A stretch of DNA of 64,000 bases, from NCBI RefSeq assembly GCF_963662255.1, contig NC_085068.1:620001-684000 (forward strand), given 5' to 3'. Of the stretch, positions 21,643 to 35,729 are shown piece by piece. The translations under genes and the position numbers were made by a program. The DNA comes from Cinclus cinclus. Taxonomy: Eukaryota > Chordata > Aves > Passeriformes > Cinclidae. The notes under the pieces were generated by a model. The model was not told where the DNA came from. It searched no databases and was given only the letters and a program-made list of their open reading frames with translations. Numbering within the stretch: the first letter of the stretch is position 1; every line of letters begins with the position of its first letter.

Positions 21643-23842
21643 TTGGGTCACAATGGTTCCTTGCTTCTGTTAACATCTGTGGTGTCACAATGCATTCCAT
21701 GCCCTTTTAGGCCACTTGATGTCACAATGAATCATTTCATTCTAGGCCTTCATGGTGTCATAATGGTTCCTTGCTTCTATAGGTCCCCATGCTGTCAGAG
21801 TTCATCCGTGGTCCTTTTACGCCCCCTGGTGTCAAAAGGGATTCTTAGATTGTTAGCCTGCATTGGGTCACAATGGTTCCTTGCTTCTCTTAACCCCTGT
21901 GGTGTCACAATGCATCCCATGCCCTTTTAGGCCACTTGATGTCACAATGAATCATTTGATTCTTGGCCTCCATGGTGGCGTAATTGTACGAGGTTTCTAT
22001 TGGGCCCCATGCTTTCACAATACATCCCTGCCCCTTTTAGGCCCATTGGTGTCACAAGGGATCAATAGATTGTTAGCCTGCATTGGGTCACAATGTTTCC
22101 TTGCTTCTCTTAACCTCTGTGGTGTCACAATGCATCCCATGCCCTTTTAGCCCACTTGATGTCACAATGAATTATTTGATTCTTGGCCTCCATGGTGTCA
22201 TAATGGTTCCTTGATTCTATTGGGCCCCATGCTGTCACAATTGATCCCTGCCTCTTTTACGCCCCCTGGTGTCAAATGGGATCCTGGGATTATTAGCCTC
22301 CATTGGGTCACAATGGATCCTTGCTTTTCTTAACCCCTGTGCTGTCACAATGCATCCCATGCCCTTTTAGGCCACATGATGTCACAATGAATTATTTGAT
22401 TCTTGGCCTCCATGGTGGCATAATAGATCCTTGCTTCTATTGGTCCCCGTGCTGTAACAATTCATCCCTGGCCCTTTTAGGCCCCCTGGTGTCACAAGGG
22501 ATCATTAGATTGTTAGCCTGCATTGGGTCACAATGGTTCCGTGCTTCTCTTAACCTCTGTGGAGTCACAATGCATCCCATGCCCTTTTAGGCCACTTGAT
22601 GTCACAACGAATCATTTGATTCTTGGCCTCCATGGTGGCGTAATTGTACGAGGTTTCTATTGGGCCCCATGCTTTCACAATACATCCCTGCCCCTTTTAG
22701 GCCCATTGGTGTCACAAGGGATCATTAGATTGTTAGCCTCCATCGGGTCACAATGGTTCCTTGCTTCTCTTAACCTCTGTGGTGTCACAATGCATTCCAA
22801 GCCCTTTTAGGCCACTTGATGTCACAATGAATCATTTGATTCTTGGCCTTCATGGTGTCATAATGTTTCCTTGCTTCTATAGGTCCCCATGCTGTCAGTG
22901 TTCATCCGTGGTCCTTTTGCGCCCCCTGGTGTCAAAAGGGATTCTTAGATTGTTAGCTTGCATTGGGTCACAATGGTTCCTTGCTTCTCTTAACCCCTGT
23001 GGTGTCACAATGCATCCCATGCCCTTTTAGGCCACTTGATGTCACAATGAATCATTTGATTCTTGACCTCCATGGTGGCATAATTGTACCAGGTTTTACT
23101 GGGGCCCCATGCTTTCACAAATCATCCCTGCCCCTTTTAGGCCCATTGGTGTCACAAGGGATCATTAGATTGTTAGCCTGCATTGGGTCACAATGGTTCC
23201 TTGCTTCTCTTAACCTCTGTGGTGTCACAATGCATCCCATGCCCTTTTAGGCCACTAGATGTCACAATGAATCATTTGATTCTTGGCCTCCATGGTGTCA
23301 TAATGGTTCCTTGTTTCTATTGGTCCCCATGCTGTCACAATTCATCCCTGGCCCTTTTATGCCCCCTGGTGTCAAATGGGATCCTGGGATTATTAGCCTC
23401 CATTGGGTCACAATGGATCCTTGCTTCTCTTAACCCCTGTGCTGTCACAATGCATTCCAAGCCCTTATAGGCCACTTGGTCTTACAATGAACCATTTGAT
23501 TCTTGGCCTTCATGGTGTCATAATGGTTCCTTGCTTCTATAGGTCCCCTTGCTGTCAGAGTTCATCCATGGTCCTTTTGCGCCCCCTGGTGTCAAAAGGG
23601 ATTCTTAGATTGTTAGCCTGCATTGGGTCACAATGGTTCCTTGCTTCTCTTAACCCCTGTGGTGTCACAATGCATCCCATGCCCTTTTAGGCCACTTGAT
23701 GTCACAATGAATCATTTGATTCTTGGCCTCCATGGTAGCGTAATTGCACCAGGTTTTACTTGGGCCCCATGCTTTCACAATTCATCCCTGCCCCTTTTAG
23801 GCCCATTGGTGTCACAAGGGATCATTAGATTGTTAGCCTGCA

Positions 23843-25603
23843 TTGGGTCACAATGGTTCCTTGCTTCTCTTAACCCCTGTGCTGTCACAATGCATCCCAT
23901 GCCCTTTTAGGCCACTTGATGTCACAATGAATCATTTGATTCTTGGCCTCCACGGTGGCATAATAGATCCTTGCTTTTATTGTTCCCCGTGCTGTAACAA
24001 TCCATTCCTGGCCCTTTTTATACCGCCTGGTGCCATAAGGGATCATTAGATTGTTAGCCTGCATTGGGTCACAATGGTTCCTTGCTTCTCTTAACCTCTG
24101 TGGTGTCACAATGCATTCCAAGCCCTTTTAGGCCACTAGATGTCACAATGAATCATTTGATTCTTGGCCTCCATGGTATCATAATGGTTCCTTGTTTCTA
24201 TTGGGCCCCATGCTGTCACAATTCATCCCTGGCCCTTTTACGCCCCATGGTGTCAAATGGGATCCTGGGATTATTAGCCTCCATTGGGTCACAATGGATC
24301 CTTGCTTTTCTTAACCCCTGTGCTGTCACAATGCATCCCATGCCCTATTAGGCCACATGATGTCACAATGAATTATTTGATTCTTGGCCTCCATGGTGGC
24401 ATAATAGATCCTTGCTTCTATTGGTCCCCGTGCTGTAACAATTCATCCCGGGCCCTTTTAGGCCCATTGGTGTCACAAGGGATCATTAGATTGTTAGCCT
24501 GCATTGGGTCACAATGGTTCCGTGCTTCTCTTAACCTCTGTGGTGTCACAATGCATCCCATGCCCTTTTAGGCCACTTGATGTCACAATGAATCATTTGA
24601 TTCTTGGCCTCCATGGTGGCGTAAATGTACGAGGTTTCTATTGGGCCCCATGCTTTCACAATTCATCCCTGCCCCTTTTAGGCCCATTGGTGTCACAAGG
24701 GATCATTAGATTGTTAGCCTGCATTGGGTCACAATGGTTCCTTGCTTCTCTTAACCCCTGTGGTGTCACAATGCATCCCATGCCCTTTTAGGCCACTTGA
24801 TGTCACAATGAATCATTTGATTCTTGGCCTCCATGGTGGCATAATTGTACCAGGTTTTACTTGGGCCCCATGCATTCACAATTCATCCCTGCCCCTTTTA
24901 GGCCCATTGGTGTCACAAGGGATCATTAGATTGTTAGCCTGCATTGGGTCACAATGGTTCCTTGCTTCTCTTAACCTCTGTGGTGTCACAATGCATCCCA
25001 TGCCCTTTTAGGCCACTAGATGTCACAATGAATCATTTGATTCTTGGCCTCCATGGTGTCATAATGGTTCCTTGTTTCTATTGGGCCCCATGCTGACACA
25101 ATTCATCCCTGGCCCTTTTACGCCCCCTGGTGTCAAATGGGATCCTGGGATTATTAGCCTCCATTGGGTCACAATGGATCCTTGCTTTTCTTAACCCCTG
25201 TGCTGTCACAATGCATCCCATGCCCTTTTAGGCCACATGATGTCACAATGAATTATTTGATTCTTGGCCTCCATGGTGTCATAATAGATCCTTGTTTCTA
25301 TTTGTCCCCGTGATGTAACATTACATCCCTGCCCCTTTTAGGCCCATTGGTGTCACAAGGGATCATTAGATTGTTAGCCTGCATTGGGTCACAATGGTTC
25401 CTTGCTTCTCTTAACCCCTGTGGTGTCACAATGCATCCCATGCCCTTTTAGGCCACTTGATGTCACAATGAATCATTTGATTCTTGGCCTCCATGGTGGC
25501 GTAATTGCACCAGGTTTTACTTGGGCCCCATGCTTTCACAATTCATCCCTGCCCCTTTTAGGCCCATTGGTGTCACAAGGGATCATTAGATTGTTAGCCT
25601 GCA
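23843..25603 (+). repeat. 8-monomer module (1761 bp)
   Basis: Q(221)-M1'-M2'-S-M6'-T-U-M16b. Equivalent modules are at 30887-32647 and 37050-38810. The U monomer at 25164 has TAACATTACATCC, shared with 32208 and 38371. Confidence 0.88.
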
Positions 25604-27144
25604 TTGGGTCACAATGGTTCCTTGCTTCTCTTAACCCCTGTGCTGTCACAATGCATCCCATGCCCTTTTAGGCCACTTGATGTCACAATGAATCATTTGA
25701 TTCTTGGCCTCCACGGTGGCATAATAGATCCTTGCTTTTATTGTTCCCCGTGCTGTAACAATCCATCCCTGGCCCTTTTTATACCGCCTGGTGCCATAAG
25801 GGATCATTAGATTGGTGGCCTGCATTGGGTCACAATGGTTCCTTGCTTCTCTTAACCTCTGTGGTGTCACAATGCATTCCAAGCCCTTTTAGGCCACTAG
25901 ATGTCACAATGAATCATTTGATTCTTGGCCTCCATGGTATCATAATGGTTCCTTGTTTCTATTGGGCCCCATGCTGTCACAATTCATCCCTGGCCCTTTT
26001 ACGCCCCATGGTGTCAAATGGGATCCTGGGATTATTAGCCTCCATTGGGTCACAATGGATCCTTGCTTTTCTTAACCCCTGTGCTGTCACAATGCATCCC
26101 ATGCCCTATTAGGCCACATGATGTCACAATGAATTATTTGATTCTTGGCCTCCATGGTGGCATAATAGATCCTTGCTTCTATTGGTCCCCGTGCTGTAAC
26201 AATTCATCCCTGGCCCTTTTAGGCCCATTGGTGTCACAAGGGATCATTAGATTGTTAGCCTGCATTGGGTCACAATGGTTCCGTGCTTCTCTTAACCTCT
26301 GTGGTGTCACAATGCATCCCATGCCCTTTTAGGCCACTTGATGTCACAATGAATCATTTGATTCTTGGCCTCCATGGTGGCGTAAATGTACGAGGTTTCT
26401 ATTGGGCCCCATGCTTTCACAATTCATCCCTGCCCCTTTTAGGCCCATTGGTGTCACAAGGGATCATTAGATTGTTAGCCTGCATTGGGTCACAATGGTT
26501 CCTTGCTTCTCTTAACCTCTGTGGTGTCACAATGCATCCCATGCCCTTTTAGGCCACTTGATGTCACAATGAATCATTTGATTCTTGGCCTCCATGGTGG
26601 CATAATTGTACCAGGTTTTACTTGGGCCCCATGCATTCACAATTCATCCCTGCCCCTTTTAGGCCCATTGGTGTCACAAGGGATCATTAGATTGTTAGCC
26701 TGCATTGGGTCACAATGGTTCCTTGCTTCTCTTAACCTCTGTGGTGTCACAATGCATCCCATGCCCTTTTAGGCCACTAGATGTCACAATGAATCATTTG
26801 ATTCTTGGCCTCCATGGTGTCATAATGGTTCCTTGTTTCTATTGGGCCCCATGCTGACACAATTCATCCCTGGACCTTTTACGCACCCTGGTGTCAAATG
26901 GGATCCTGGGATTATTAGCCTCCATTGGGTCACAATGGATCCTTGCTTTTCTTAACCCCTGTGGTGTCACAATGCATCCCATGCCCTTTTAGGCCACATG
27001 ATGTCACAATGAATCATTTGATTCTTGGCCTCCATGGTGTCATAATAGATCCTTGTTTCTATTTGTCCCCGTGATGTAACAATTCATCCCTGCCCCTTTT
27101 AGGCCCATTGGTGTCACAAGGGATCATTAGATTGTTAGCCTGCA
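25604..27144 (+). repeat. 7-monomer module (1541 bp)
   Basis: Q(221)-M1'-M2'-S-M6'-T-U, lacking the M16b of the preceding module. Equivalent modules are at 32648-34188 and 38811-40351. The S6 just before 25825 carries ATTGGTGGCCTGC in all three. Confidence 0.88.
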
Positions 27145-28465
27145 TTGGGTCACAATGGTTCCTTGCTTCTCTTAACCCCTGTGCTGTCACAATGCATCCC
27201 ATGCCCTTTTAGGCCACTTGATGTCACAATGAATCATTTGATTCTTGGCCTCCACGGTGGCATAATAGATCCTTGCTTTTATTGTTCCCCGTGCTGTAAC
27301 AATCCATCCCTGGCCCTTTTTATACCGCCTGGTGCCATAAGGGATCATTAGATTGTTAGCCTGCATTGGGTCACAATGGTTCCTTGCTTCTCTTAACCTC
27401 TGTGGTGTCACAATGCATTCCAAGCCCTTTTAGGCCACTAGATGTCACAATGAATCATTTGATTCTTGGCCTCCATGGTATCATAATGGTTCCTTGTTTC
27501 TATTGGGCCCCATGCTGTCACAATTCATCCCTGGCCCTTTTACGCCCCCTGGTGTCAAATGGGATCCTGGGATTATTAGCCTCCATTGGGTCACAATGGA
27601 TCCTTGCTTTTCTTAACCCCTGTGCTGTCACAATGCATCCCATGCCCTATTAGGCCACATGATGTCACAATGAATTATTTGATTCTTGGCCTCCATGGTG
27701 GCATAATAGATCCTTGCTTCTATTGGTCCCCGTGCTGTAACAATTCATCCCTGGCCCTTTTAGGCCCATTGGTGTCACAAGGGATCATTAGATTGTTAGC
27801 CTGCATTGGGTCACAATGGTTCCGTGCTTCTCTTAACCTCTGTGGTGTCACAATGCATCCCATGCCCTTTTAGGCCACTTGATGTCACAATGAATCATTT
27901 GATTCTTGGCCTCCATGGTGTCATAATGGTTCCTTGTTTCTATTGGTCCCCATGCTGTCACAATTCATCCCTGGCCCTTTTATGCCCCCTGGTGTCAAAT
28001 GGGATCCTGGGATTATTAGCCTCCATTGGGTCACAATGGATCCTTGCTTCTCTTAACCCCTGTGCTGTCACAATGCATTCCAAGCCCTTTTAGGCCACTT
28101 GGTCTTACAATGAACCATTTGATTCTTGGCCTTCATGGTGTCATAATGGTTCCTTGCTTCTATAGGTCCCCTTGCTGTCAGAGTTCATCCATGGTCCTTT
28201 TGCGCCCCCTGGTGTCAAAAGGGATTCTTAGATTGTTAGCCTGCATTGGGTCACAATGGTTCCTTGCTTCTCTTAACCCCTGTGGTGTCACAATGCATCC
28301 CATGCCCTTTTAGGCCACTTGATGTCACAATGAATCATTTGATTCTTGGCCTCCATGGTGGCGTAATTGCACCAGGTTTTACTTGGGCCCCATGCTTTCA
28401 CAATTCATCCCTGCCCCTTTTAGGCCCATTGGTGTCACAAGGGATCATTAGATTGTTAGCCTGCA
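27145..28465 (+). repeat. 6-monomer module (1321 bp) with chimeric monomer
   Basis: Q(221)-M1'-M2'-S/M15-M16-M16b. Its counterparts in copies B and C, at 34189-35729 (seven monomers) and 40352-41672 (six), continue with S-M6'-T instead, so this module holds the A/B duplication junction. Confidence 0.85.
27806..28025 (+). repeat. Chimeric monomer (S/M15), duplication junction
   Basis: It starts like S (ATGGTTCCGTGC) and, by GGTGTCATAATGG and GTTTCTATTGG in S4, has become M15. The following monomers (28026, 28246) are M16 and M16b. It therefore marks the exchange that joined copy A to copy B. Confidence 0.85.
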
Positions 28466-28686
28466 TTGGGTCACAATGGTTCCTTGCTTCTCTTAACCCC
28501 TGTGCTGTCACAATGCATCCCATGCCCTTTTAGGCCACTTGATGTCACAATGAATCATTTGATTCTTGGCCTCCACGGTGGCATAATAGATCCTTGCTTT
28601 TATTGTTCCCCGTGCTGTAACAATCCATCCCTGGCCCTTTTTATACCCCCTGGTGCCACAAGGGATCATTAGATTGTTAGCCTGCA

Positions 28687-31600
28687 TTGGGTCACAATGG
28701 TTCCTTGCTTCTGTTAACATCTGTGGTGTCACAATGCATTCCATGCCCTTTTAGGCCACTTGATGTCACAATGAATCATTTCATTCTAGGCCTTCATGGT
28801 GTCATAATGGTTCCTTGCTTCTATAGGTCCCCATGCTGTCAGAGTTCATCCGTGGTCCTTTTACGCCCCCTGGTGTCAAAAGGGATTCTTAGATTGTTAG
28901 CCTGCATTGGGTCACAATGGTTCCTTGCTTCTCTTAACCCCTGTGGTGTCACAATGCATCCCATGCCCTTTTAGGCCACTTGATGTCACAATGAATCATT
29001 TGATTCTTGGCCTCCATGGTGGCGTAATTGTACGAGGTTTCTATTGGGCCCCATGCTTTCACAATACATCCCTGCCCCTTTTAGGCCCATTGGTGTCACA
29101 AGGGATCAATAGATTGTTAGCCTGCATTGGGTCACAATGTTTCCTTGCTTCTCTTAACCTCTGTGGTGTCACAATGCATCCCATGCCCTTTTAGCCCACT
29201 TGATGTCACAATGAATTATTTGATTCTTGGCCTCCATGGTGTCATAATGGTTCCTTGATTCTATTGGGCCCCATGCTGTCACAATTGATCCCTGCCTCTT
29301 TTACGCCCCCTGGTGTCAAATGGGATCCTGGGATTATTAGCCTCCATTGGGTCACAATGGATCCTTGCTTTTCTTAACCCCTGTGCTGTCACAATGCATC
29401 CCATGCCCTTTTAGGCCACATGATGTCACAATGAATTATTTGATTCTTGGCCTCCATGGTGGCATAATAGATCCTTGCTTCTATTGGTCCCCGTGCTGTA
29501 ACAATTCATCCCTGGCCCTTTTAGGCCCCCTGGTGTCACAAGGGATCATTAGATTGTTAGCCTGCATTGGGTCACAATGGTTCCGTGCTTCTCTTAACCT
29601 CTGTGGAGTCACAATGCATCCCATGCCCTTTTAGGCCACTTGATGTCACAACGAATCATTTGATTCTTGGCCTCCATGGTGGCGTAATTGTACGAGGTTT
29701 CTATTGGGCCCCATGCTTTCACAATACATCCCTGCCCCTTTTAGGCCCATTGGTGTCACAAGGGATCATTAGATTGTTAGCCTCCATCGGGTCACAATGG
29801 TTCCTTGCTTCTCTTAACCTCTGTGGTGTCACAATGCATTCCAAGCCCTTTTAGGCCACTTGATGTCACAATGAATCATTTGATTCTTGGCCTTCATGGT
29901 GTCATAATGTTTCCTTGCTTCTATAGGTCCCCATGCTGTCAGTGTTCATCCGTGGTCCTTTTGCGCCCCCTGGTGTCAAAAGGGATTCTTAGATTGTTAG
30001 CTTGCATTGGGTCACAATGGTTCCTTGCTTCTCTTAACCCCTGTGGTGTCACAATGCATCCCATGCCCTTTTAGGCCACTTGATGTCACAATGAATCATT
30101 TGATTCTTGACCTCCATGGTGGCATAATTGTACCAGGTTTTACTGGGGCCCCATGCTTTCACAAATCATCCCTGCCCCTTTTAGGCCCATTGGTGTCACA
30201 AGGGATCATTAGATTGTTAGCCTGCATTGGGTCACAATGGTTCCTTGCTTCTCTTAACCTCTGTGGTGTCACAATGCATCCCATGCCCTTTTAGGCCACT
30301 TGATGTCACAATGAATCATTTGATTCTTGGCCTCCATGGTGTCATAATGGTTCCTTGTTTCTATTGGGCCCCATGCTGTCACAATTCATCCCTGGCCCTT
30401 TTATGCCCCCTGGTGTCAAATGGGATCCTGGGATTATTAGCCTCCATTGGGTCACAATGGATCCTTGCTTCTCTTAACCCCTGTGCTGTCACAATGCATT
30501 CCAAGCCCTTATAGGCCACTTGGTCTTACAATGAACCATTTGATTCTTGGCCTTCATGGTGTCATAATGGTTCCTTGCTTCTATAGGTCCCCTTGCTGTC
30601 AGAGTTCATCCATGGTCCTTTTGCGCCCCCTGGTGTCAAAAGGGATTCTTAGATTGTTAGCCTGCATTGGGTCACAATGGTTCCTTGCTTCTCTTAACCC
30701 CTGTGGTGTCACAATGCATCCCATGCCCTTTTAGGCCACTTGATGTCACAATGAATCATTTGATTCTTGGCCTCCATGGTGGCGTAATTGCACCAGGTTT
30801 TACTTGGGCCCCATGCTTTCACAATTCATCCCTGCCCCTTTTAGGCCCATTGGTGTCACAAGGGATCATTAGATTGTTAGCCTGCATTGGGTCACAATGG
30901 TTCCTTGCTTCTCTTAACCCCTGTGCTGTCACAATGCATCCCATGCCCTTTTAGGCCACTTGATGTCACAATGAATCATTTGATTCTTGGCCTCCACGGT
31001 GGCATAATAGATCCTTGCTTTTATTGTTCCCCGTGCTGTAACAATCCATTCCTGGCCCTTTTTATACCGCCTGGTGCCATAAGGGATCATTAGATTGTTA
31101 GCCTGCATTGGGTCACAATGGTTCCTTGCTTCTCTTAACCTCTGTGGTGTCACAATGCATTCCAAGCCCTTTTAGGCCACTAGATGTCACAATGAATCAT
31201 TTGATTCTTGGCCTCCATGGTATCATAATGGTTCCTTGTTTCTATTGGGCCCCATGCTGTCACAATTCATCCCTGGCCCTTTTACGCCCCATGGTGTCAA
31301 ATGGGATCCTGGGATTATTAGCCTCCATTGGGTCACAATGGATCCTTGCTTTTCTTAACCCCTGTGCTGTCACAATGCATCCCATGCCCTATTAGGCCAC
31401 ATGATGTCACAATGAATTATTTGATTCTTGGCCTCCATGGTGGCATAATAGATCCTTGCTTCTATTGGTCCCCGTGCTGTAACAATTCATCCCGGGCCCT
31501 TTTAGGCCCATTGGTGTCACAAGGGATCATTAGATTGTTAGCCTGCATTGGGTCACAATGGTTCCGTGCTTCTCTTAACCTCTGTGGTGTCACAATGCAT

Positions 31601-34600
31601 CCCATGCCCTTTTAGGCCACTTGATGTCACAATGAATCATTTGATTCTTGGCCTCCATGGTGGCGTAAATGTACGAGGTTTCTATTGGGCCCCATGCTTT
31701 CACAATTCATCCCTGCCCCTTTTAGGCCCATTGGTGTCACAAGGGATCATTAGATTGTTAGCCTGCATTGGGTCACAATGGTTCCTTGCTTCTCTTAACC
31801 CCTGTGGTGTCACAATGCATCCCATGCCCTTTTAGGCCACTTGATGTCACAATGAATCATTTGATTCTTGGCCTCCATGGTGGCATAATTGTACCAGGTT
31901 TTACTTGGGCCCCATGCATTCACAATTCATCCCTGCCCCTTTTAGGCCCATTGGTGTCACAAGGGATCATTAGATTGTTAGCCTGCATTGGGTCACAATG
32001 GTTCCTTGCTTCTCTTAACCTCTGTGGTGTCACAATGCATCCCATGCCCTTTTAGGCCACTAGATGTCACAATGAATCATTTGATTCTTGGCCTCCATGG
32101 TGTCATAATGGTTCCTTGTTTCTATTGGGCCCCATGCTGACACAATTCATCCCTGGCCCTTTTACGCCCCCTGGTGTCAAATGGGATCCTGGGATTATTA
32201 GCCTCCATTGGGTCACAATGGATCCTTGCTTTTCTTAACCCCTGTGCTGTCACAATGCATCCCATGCCCTTTTAGGCCACATGATGTCACAATGAATTAT
32301 TTGATTCTTGGCCTCCATGGTGTCATAATAGATCCTTGTTTCTATTTGTCCCCGTGATGTAACATTACATCCCTGCCCCTTTTAGGCCCATTGGTGTCAC
32401 AAGGGATCATTAGATTGTTAGCCTGCATTGGGTCACAATGGTTCCTTGCTTCTCTTAACCCCTGTGGTGTCACAATGCATCCCATGCCCTTTTAGGCCAC
32501 TTGATGTCACAATGAATCATTTGATTCTTGGCCTCCATGGTGGCGTAATTGCACCAGGTTTTACTTGGGCCCCATGCTTTCACAATTCATCCCTGCCCCT
32601 TTTAGGCCCATTGGTGTCACAAGGGATCATTAGATTGTTAGCCTGCATTGGGTCACAATGGTTCCTTGCTTCTCTTAACCCCTGTGCTGTCACAATGCAT
32701 CCCATGCCCTTTTAGGCCACTTGATGTCACAATGAATCATTTGATTCTTGGCCTCCACGGTGGCATAATAGATCCTTGCTTTTATTGTTCCCCGTGCTGT
32801 AACAATCCATCCCTGGCCCTTTTTATACCGCCTGGTGCCATAAGGGATCATTAGATTGGTGGCCTGCATTGGGTCACAATGGTTCCTTGCTTCTCTTAAC
32901 CTCTGTGGTGTCACAATGCATTCCAAGCCCTTTTAGGCCACTAGATGTCACAATGAATCATTTGATTCTTGGCCTCCATGGTATCATAATGGTTCCTTGT
33001 TTCTATTGGGCCCCATGCTGTCACAATTCATCCCTGGCCCTTTTACGCCCCATGGTGTCAAATGGGATCCTGGGATTATTAGCCTCCATTGGGTCACAAT
33101 GGATCCTTGCTTTTCTTAACCCCTGTGCTGTCACAATGCATCCCATGCCCTATTAGGCCACATGATGTCACAATGAATTATTTGATTCTTGGCCTCCATG
33201 GTGGCATAATAGATCCTTGCTTCTATTGGTCCCCGTGCTGTAACAATTCATCCCTGGCCCTTTTAGGCCCATTGGTGTCACAAGGGATCATTAGATTGTT
33301 AGCCTGCATTGGGTCACAATGGTTCCGTGCTTCTCTTAACCTCTGTGGTGTCACAATGCATCCCATGCCCTTTTAGGCCACTTGATGTCACAATGAATCA
33401 TTTGATTCTTGGCCTCCATGGTGGCGTAAATGTACGAGGTTTCTATTGGGCCCCATGCTTTCACAATTCATCCCTGCCCCTTTTAGGCCCATTGGTGTCA
33501 CAAGGGATCATTAGATTGTTAGCCTGCATTGGGTCACAATGGTTCCTTGCTTCTCTTAACCTCTGTGGTGTCACAATGCATCCCATGCCCTTTTAGGCCA
33601 CTTGATGTCACAATGAATCATTTGATTCTTGGCCTCCATGGTGGCATAATTGTACCAGGTTTTACTTGGGCCCCATGCATTCACAATTCATCCCTGCCCC
33701 TTTTAGGCCCATTGGTGTCACAAGGGATCATTAGATTGTTAGCCTGCATTGGGTCACAATGGTTCCTTGCTTCTCTTAACCTCTGTGGTGTCACAATGCA
33801 TCCCATGCCCTTTTAGGCCACTAGATGTCACAATGAATCATTTGATTCTTGGCCTCCATGGTGTCATAATGGTTCCTTGTTTCTATTGGGCCCCATGCTG
33901 ACACAATTCATCCCTGGCCCTTTTACGCCCCCTGGTGTCAAATGGGATCCTGGGATTATTAGCCTCCATTGGGTCACAATGGATCCTTGCTTTTCTTAAC
34001 CCCTGTGGTGTCACAATGCATCCCATGCCCTTTTAGGCCACATGATGTCACAATGAATCATTTGATTCTTGGCCTCCATGGTGTCATAATAGATCCTTGC
34101 TTCTATTTGTCCCCGTGATGTAACAATTCATCCCTGCCCCTTTTAGGCCCATTGGTGTCACAAGGGATCATTAGATTGTTAGCCTGCATTGGGTCACAAT
34201 GGTTCCTTGCTTCTCTTAACCCCTGTGCTGTCACAATGCATCCCATGCCCTTTTAGGCCACTTGATGTCACAATGAATCATTTGATTCTTGGCCTCCACG
34301 GTGGCATAATAGATCCTTGCTTTTATTGTTCCCCGTGCTGTAACAATCCATCCCTGGCCCTTTTTATACCGCCTGGTGCCATAAGGGATCATTAGATTGT
34401 TAGCCTGCATTGGGTCACAATGGTTCCTTGCTTCTCTTAACCTCTGTGGTGTCACAATGCATTCCAAGCCCTTTTAGGCCACTAGATGTCACAATGAATC
34501 ATTTGATTCTTGGCCTCCATGGTATCATAATGGTTCCTTGTTTCTATTGGGCCCCATGCTGTCACAATTCATCCCTGGCCCTTTTACGCCCCCTGGTGTC

Positions 34601-35729
34601 AAATGGGATCCTGGGATTATTAGCCTCCATTGGGTCACAATGGATCCTTGCTTTTCTTAACCCCTGTGCTGTCACAATGCATCCCATGCCCTATTAGGCC
34701 ACATGATGTCACAATGAATTATTTGATTCTTGGCCTCCATGGTGGCATAATAGATCCTTGCTTCTATTGGTCCCCGTGCTGTAACAATTCATCCCTGGCC
34801 CTTTTAGGCCCATTGGTGTCACAAGGGATCATTAGATTGTTAGCCTGCATTGGGTCACAATGGTTCCGTGCTTCTCTTAACCTCTGTGGTGTCACAATGC
34901 ATCCCATGCCCTTTTAGGCCACTTGATGTCACAATGAATCATTTGATTCTTGGCCTCCATGGTGGCGTAAATGTACGAGGTTTCTATTGGGCCCCATGCT
35001 TTCACAATTCATCCCTGCCCCTTTTAGGCCCATTGGTGTCACAAGGGATCATTAGATTGTTAGCCTGCATTGGGTCACAATGGTTCCTTGCTTCTCTTAA
35101 CCTCTGTGGTGTCACAATGCATCCCATGCCCTTTTAGGCCACTTGATGTCACAATGAATCATTTGATTCTTGGCCTCCATGGTGGCATAATTGTACCAGG
35201 TTTTACTTGGGCCCCATGCATTCACAATTCATCCCTGCCCCTTTTAGGCCCATTGGTGTCACAAGGGATCATTAGATTGTTAGCCTGCATTGGGTCACAA
35301 TGGTTCCTTGCTTCTCTTAACCTCTGTGGTGTCACAATGCATCCCATGCCCTTTTAGGCCACTAGATGTCACAATGAATCATTTGATTCTTGGCCTCCAT
35401 GGTGTCATAATGGTTCCTTGTTTCTATTGGGCCCCATGCTGACACAATTCATCCCTGGCCCTTTTACGCCCCCTGGTGTCAAATGGGATCCTGGGATTAT
35501 TAGCCTCCATTGGGTCACAATGGATCCTTGCTTTTCTTAACCCCTGTGGTGTCACAATGCATCCCATGCCCTTTTAGGCCACATGATGTCACAATGAATT
35601 ATTTGATTCTTGGCCTCCATGGTGTCATAATAGATCCTTGTTTCTATTTGTCCCCGTGATGTAACAATTCATCCCTGCCCCTTTTAGGCCCATTGGTGTC
35701 ACAAGGGATCATTAGATTGTTAGCCTGCA
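28687..35729 (+). repeat. Second HOR family, 32-monomer copy B
   Basis: 7043 bp = 32 x 220 + 3. It follows copy A monomer for monomer up to 34849, including private marks: CCATTCCTGG in the 30887 monomer (as at 23843), CATCCCGGGCCC in 31328 (as at 24284) and ATTGGTGGCCTGC just before 32869 (as before 25825). It then continues S-M6'-T-U instead of switching to M15. Confidence 0.92.
35510..35729 (+). repeat. U monomer joined to M12 (copy B/C junction)
   Basis: The monomer is U-like through CCCCGTGATGTAACAATTC and is followed directly by M12 (TTCCGTGC, GTGGAGTCAC), which in copies A and B follows M11. The exchange lies in the shared end of U/M11 (S6). Confidence 0.78.

Larger units (their letters stand above)
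21643..28686 (+). repeat. Second HOR family, 32-monomer copy A
   Basis: 7044 bp = 32 x 220 + 4. The order is M9a, M9b, M10, M11, M12, M13, M14, M15, M16, M16b, then modules Q-M1'-M2'-S-M6'-T-U-M16b, Q-M1'-M2'-S-M6'-T-U and Q-M1'-M2'-(S/M15)-M16-M16b, then a 221-bp monomer at 28466. S has GGCGTAAATGTACGAGG, T has GCTGACACAATTC, U has CCCCGTGATGTAAC. The unit restarts at 28687. Confidence 0.92.
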
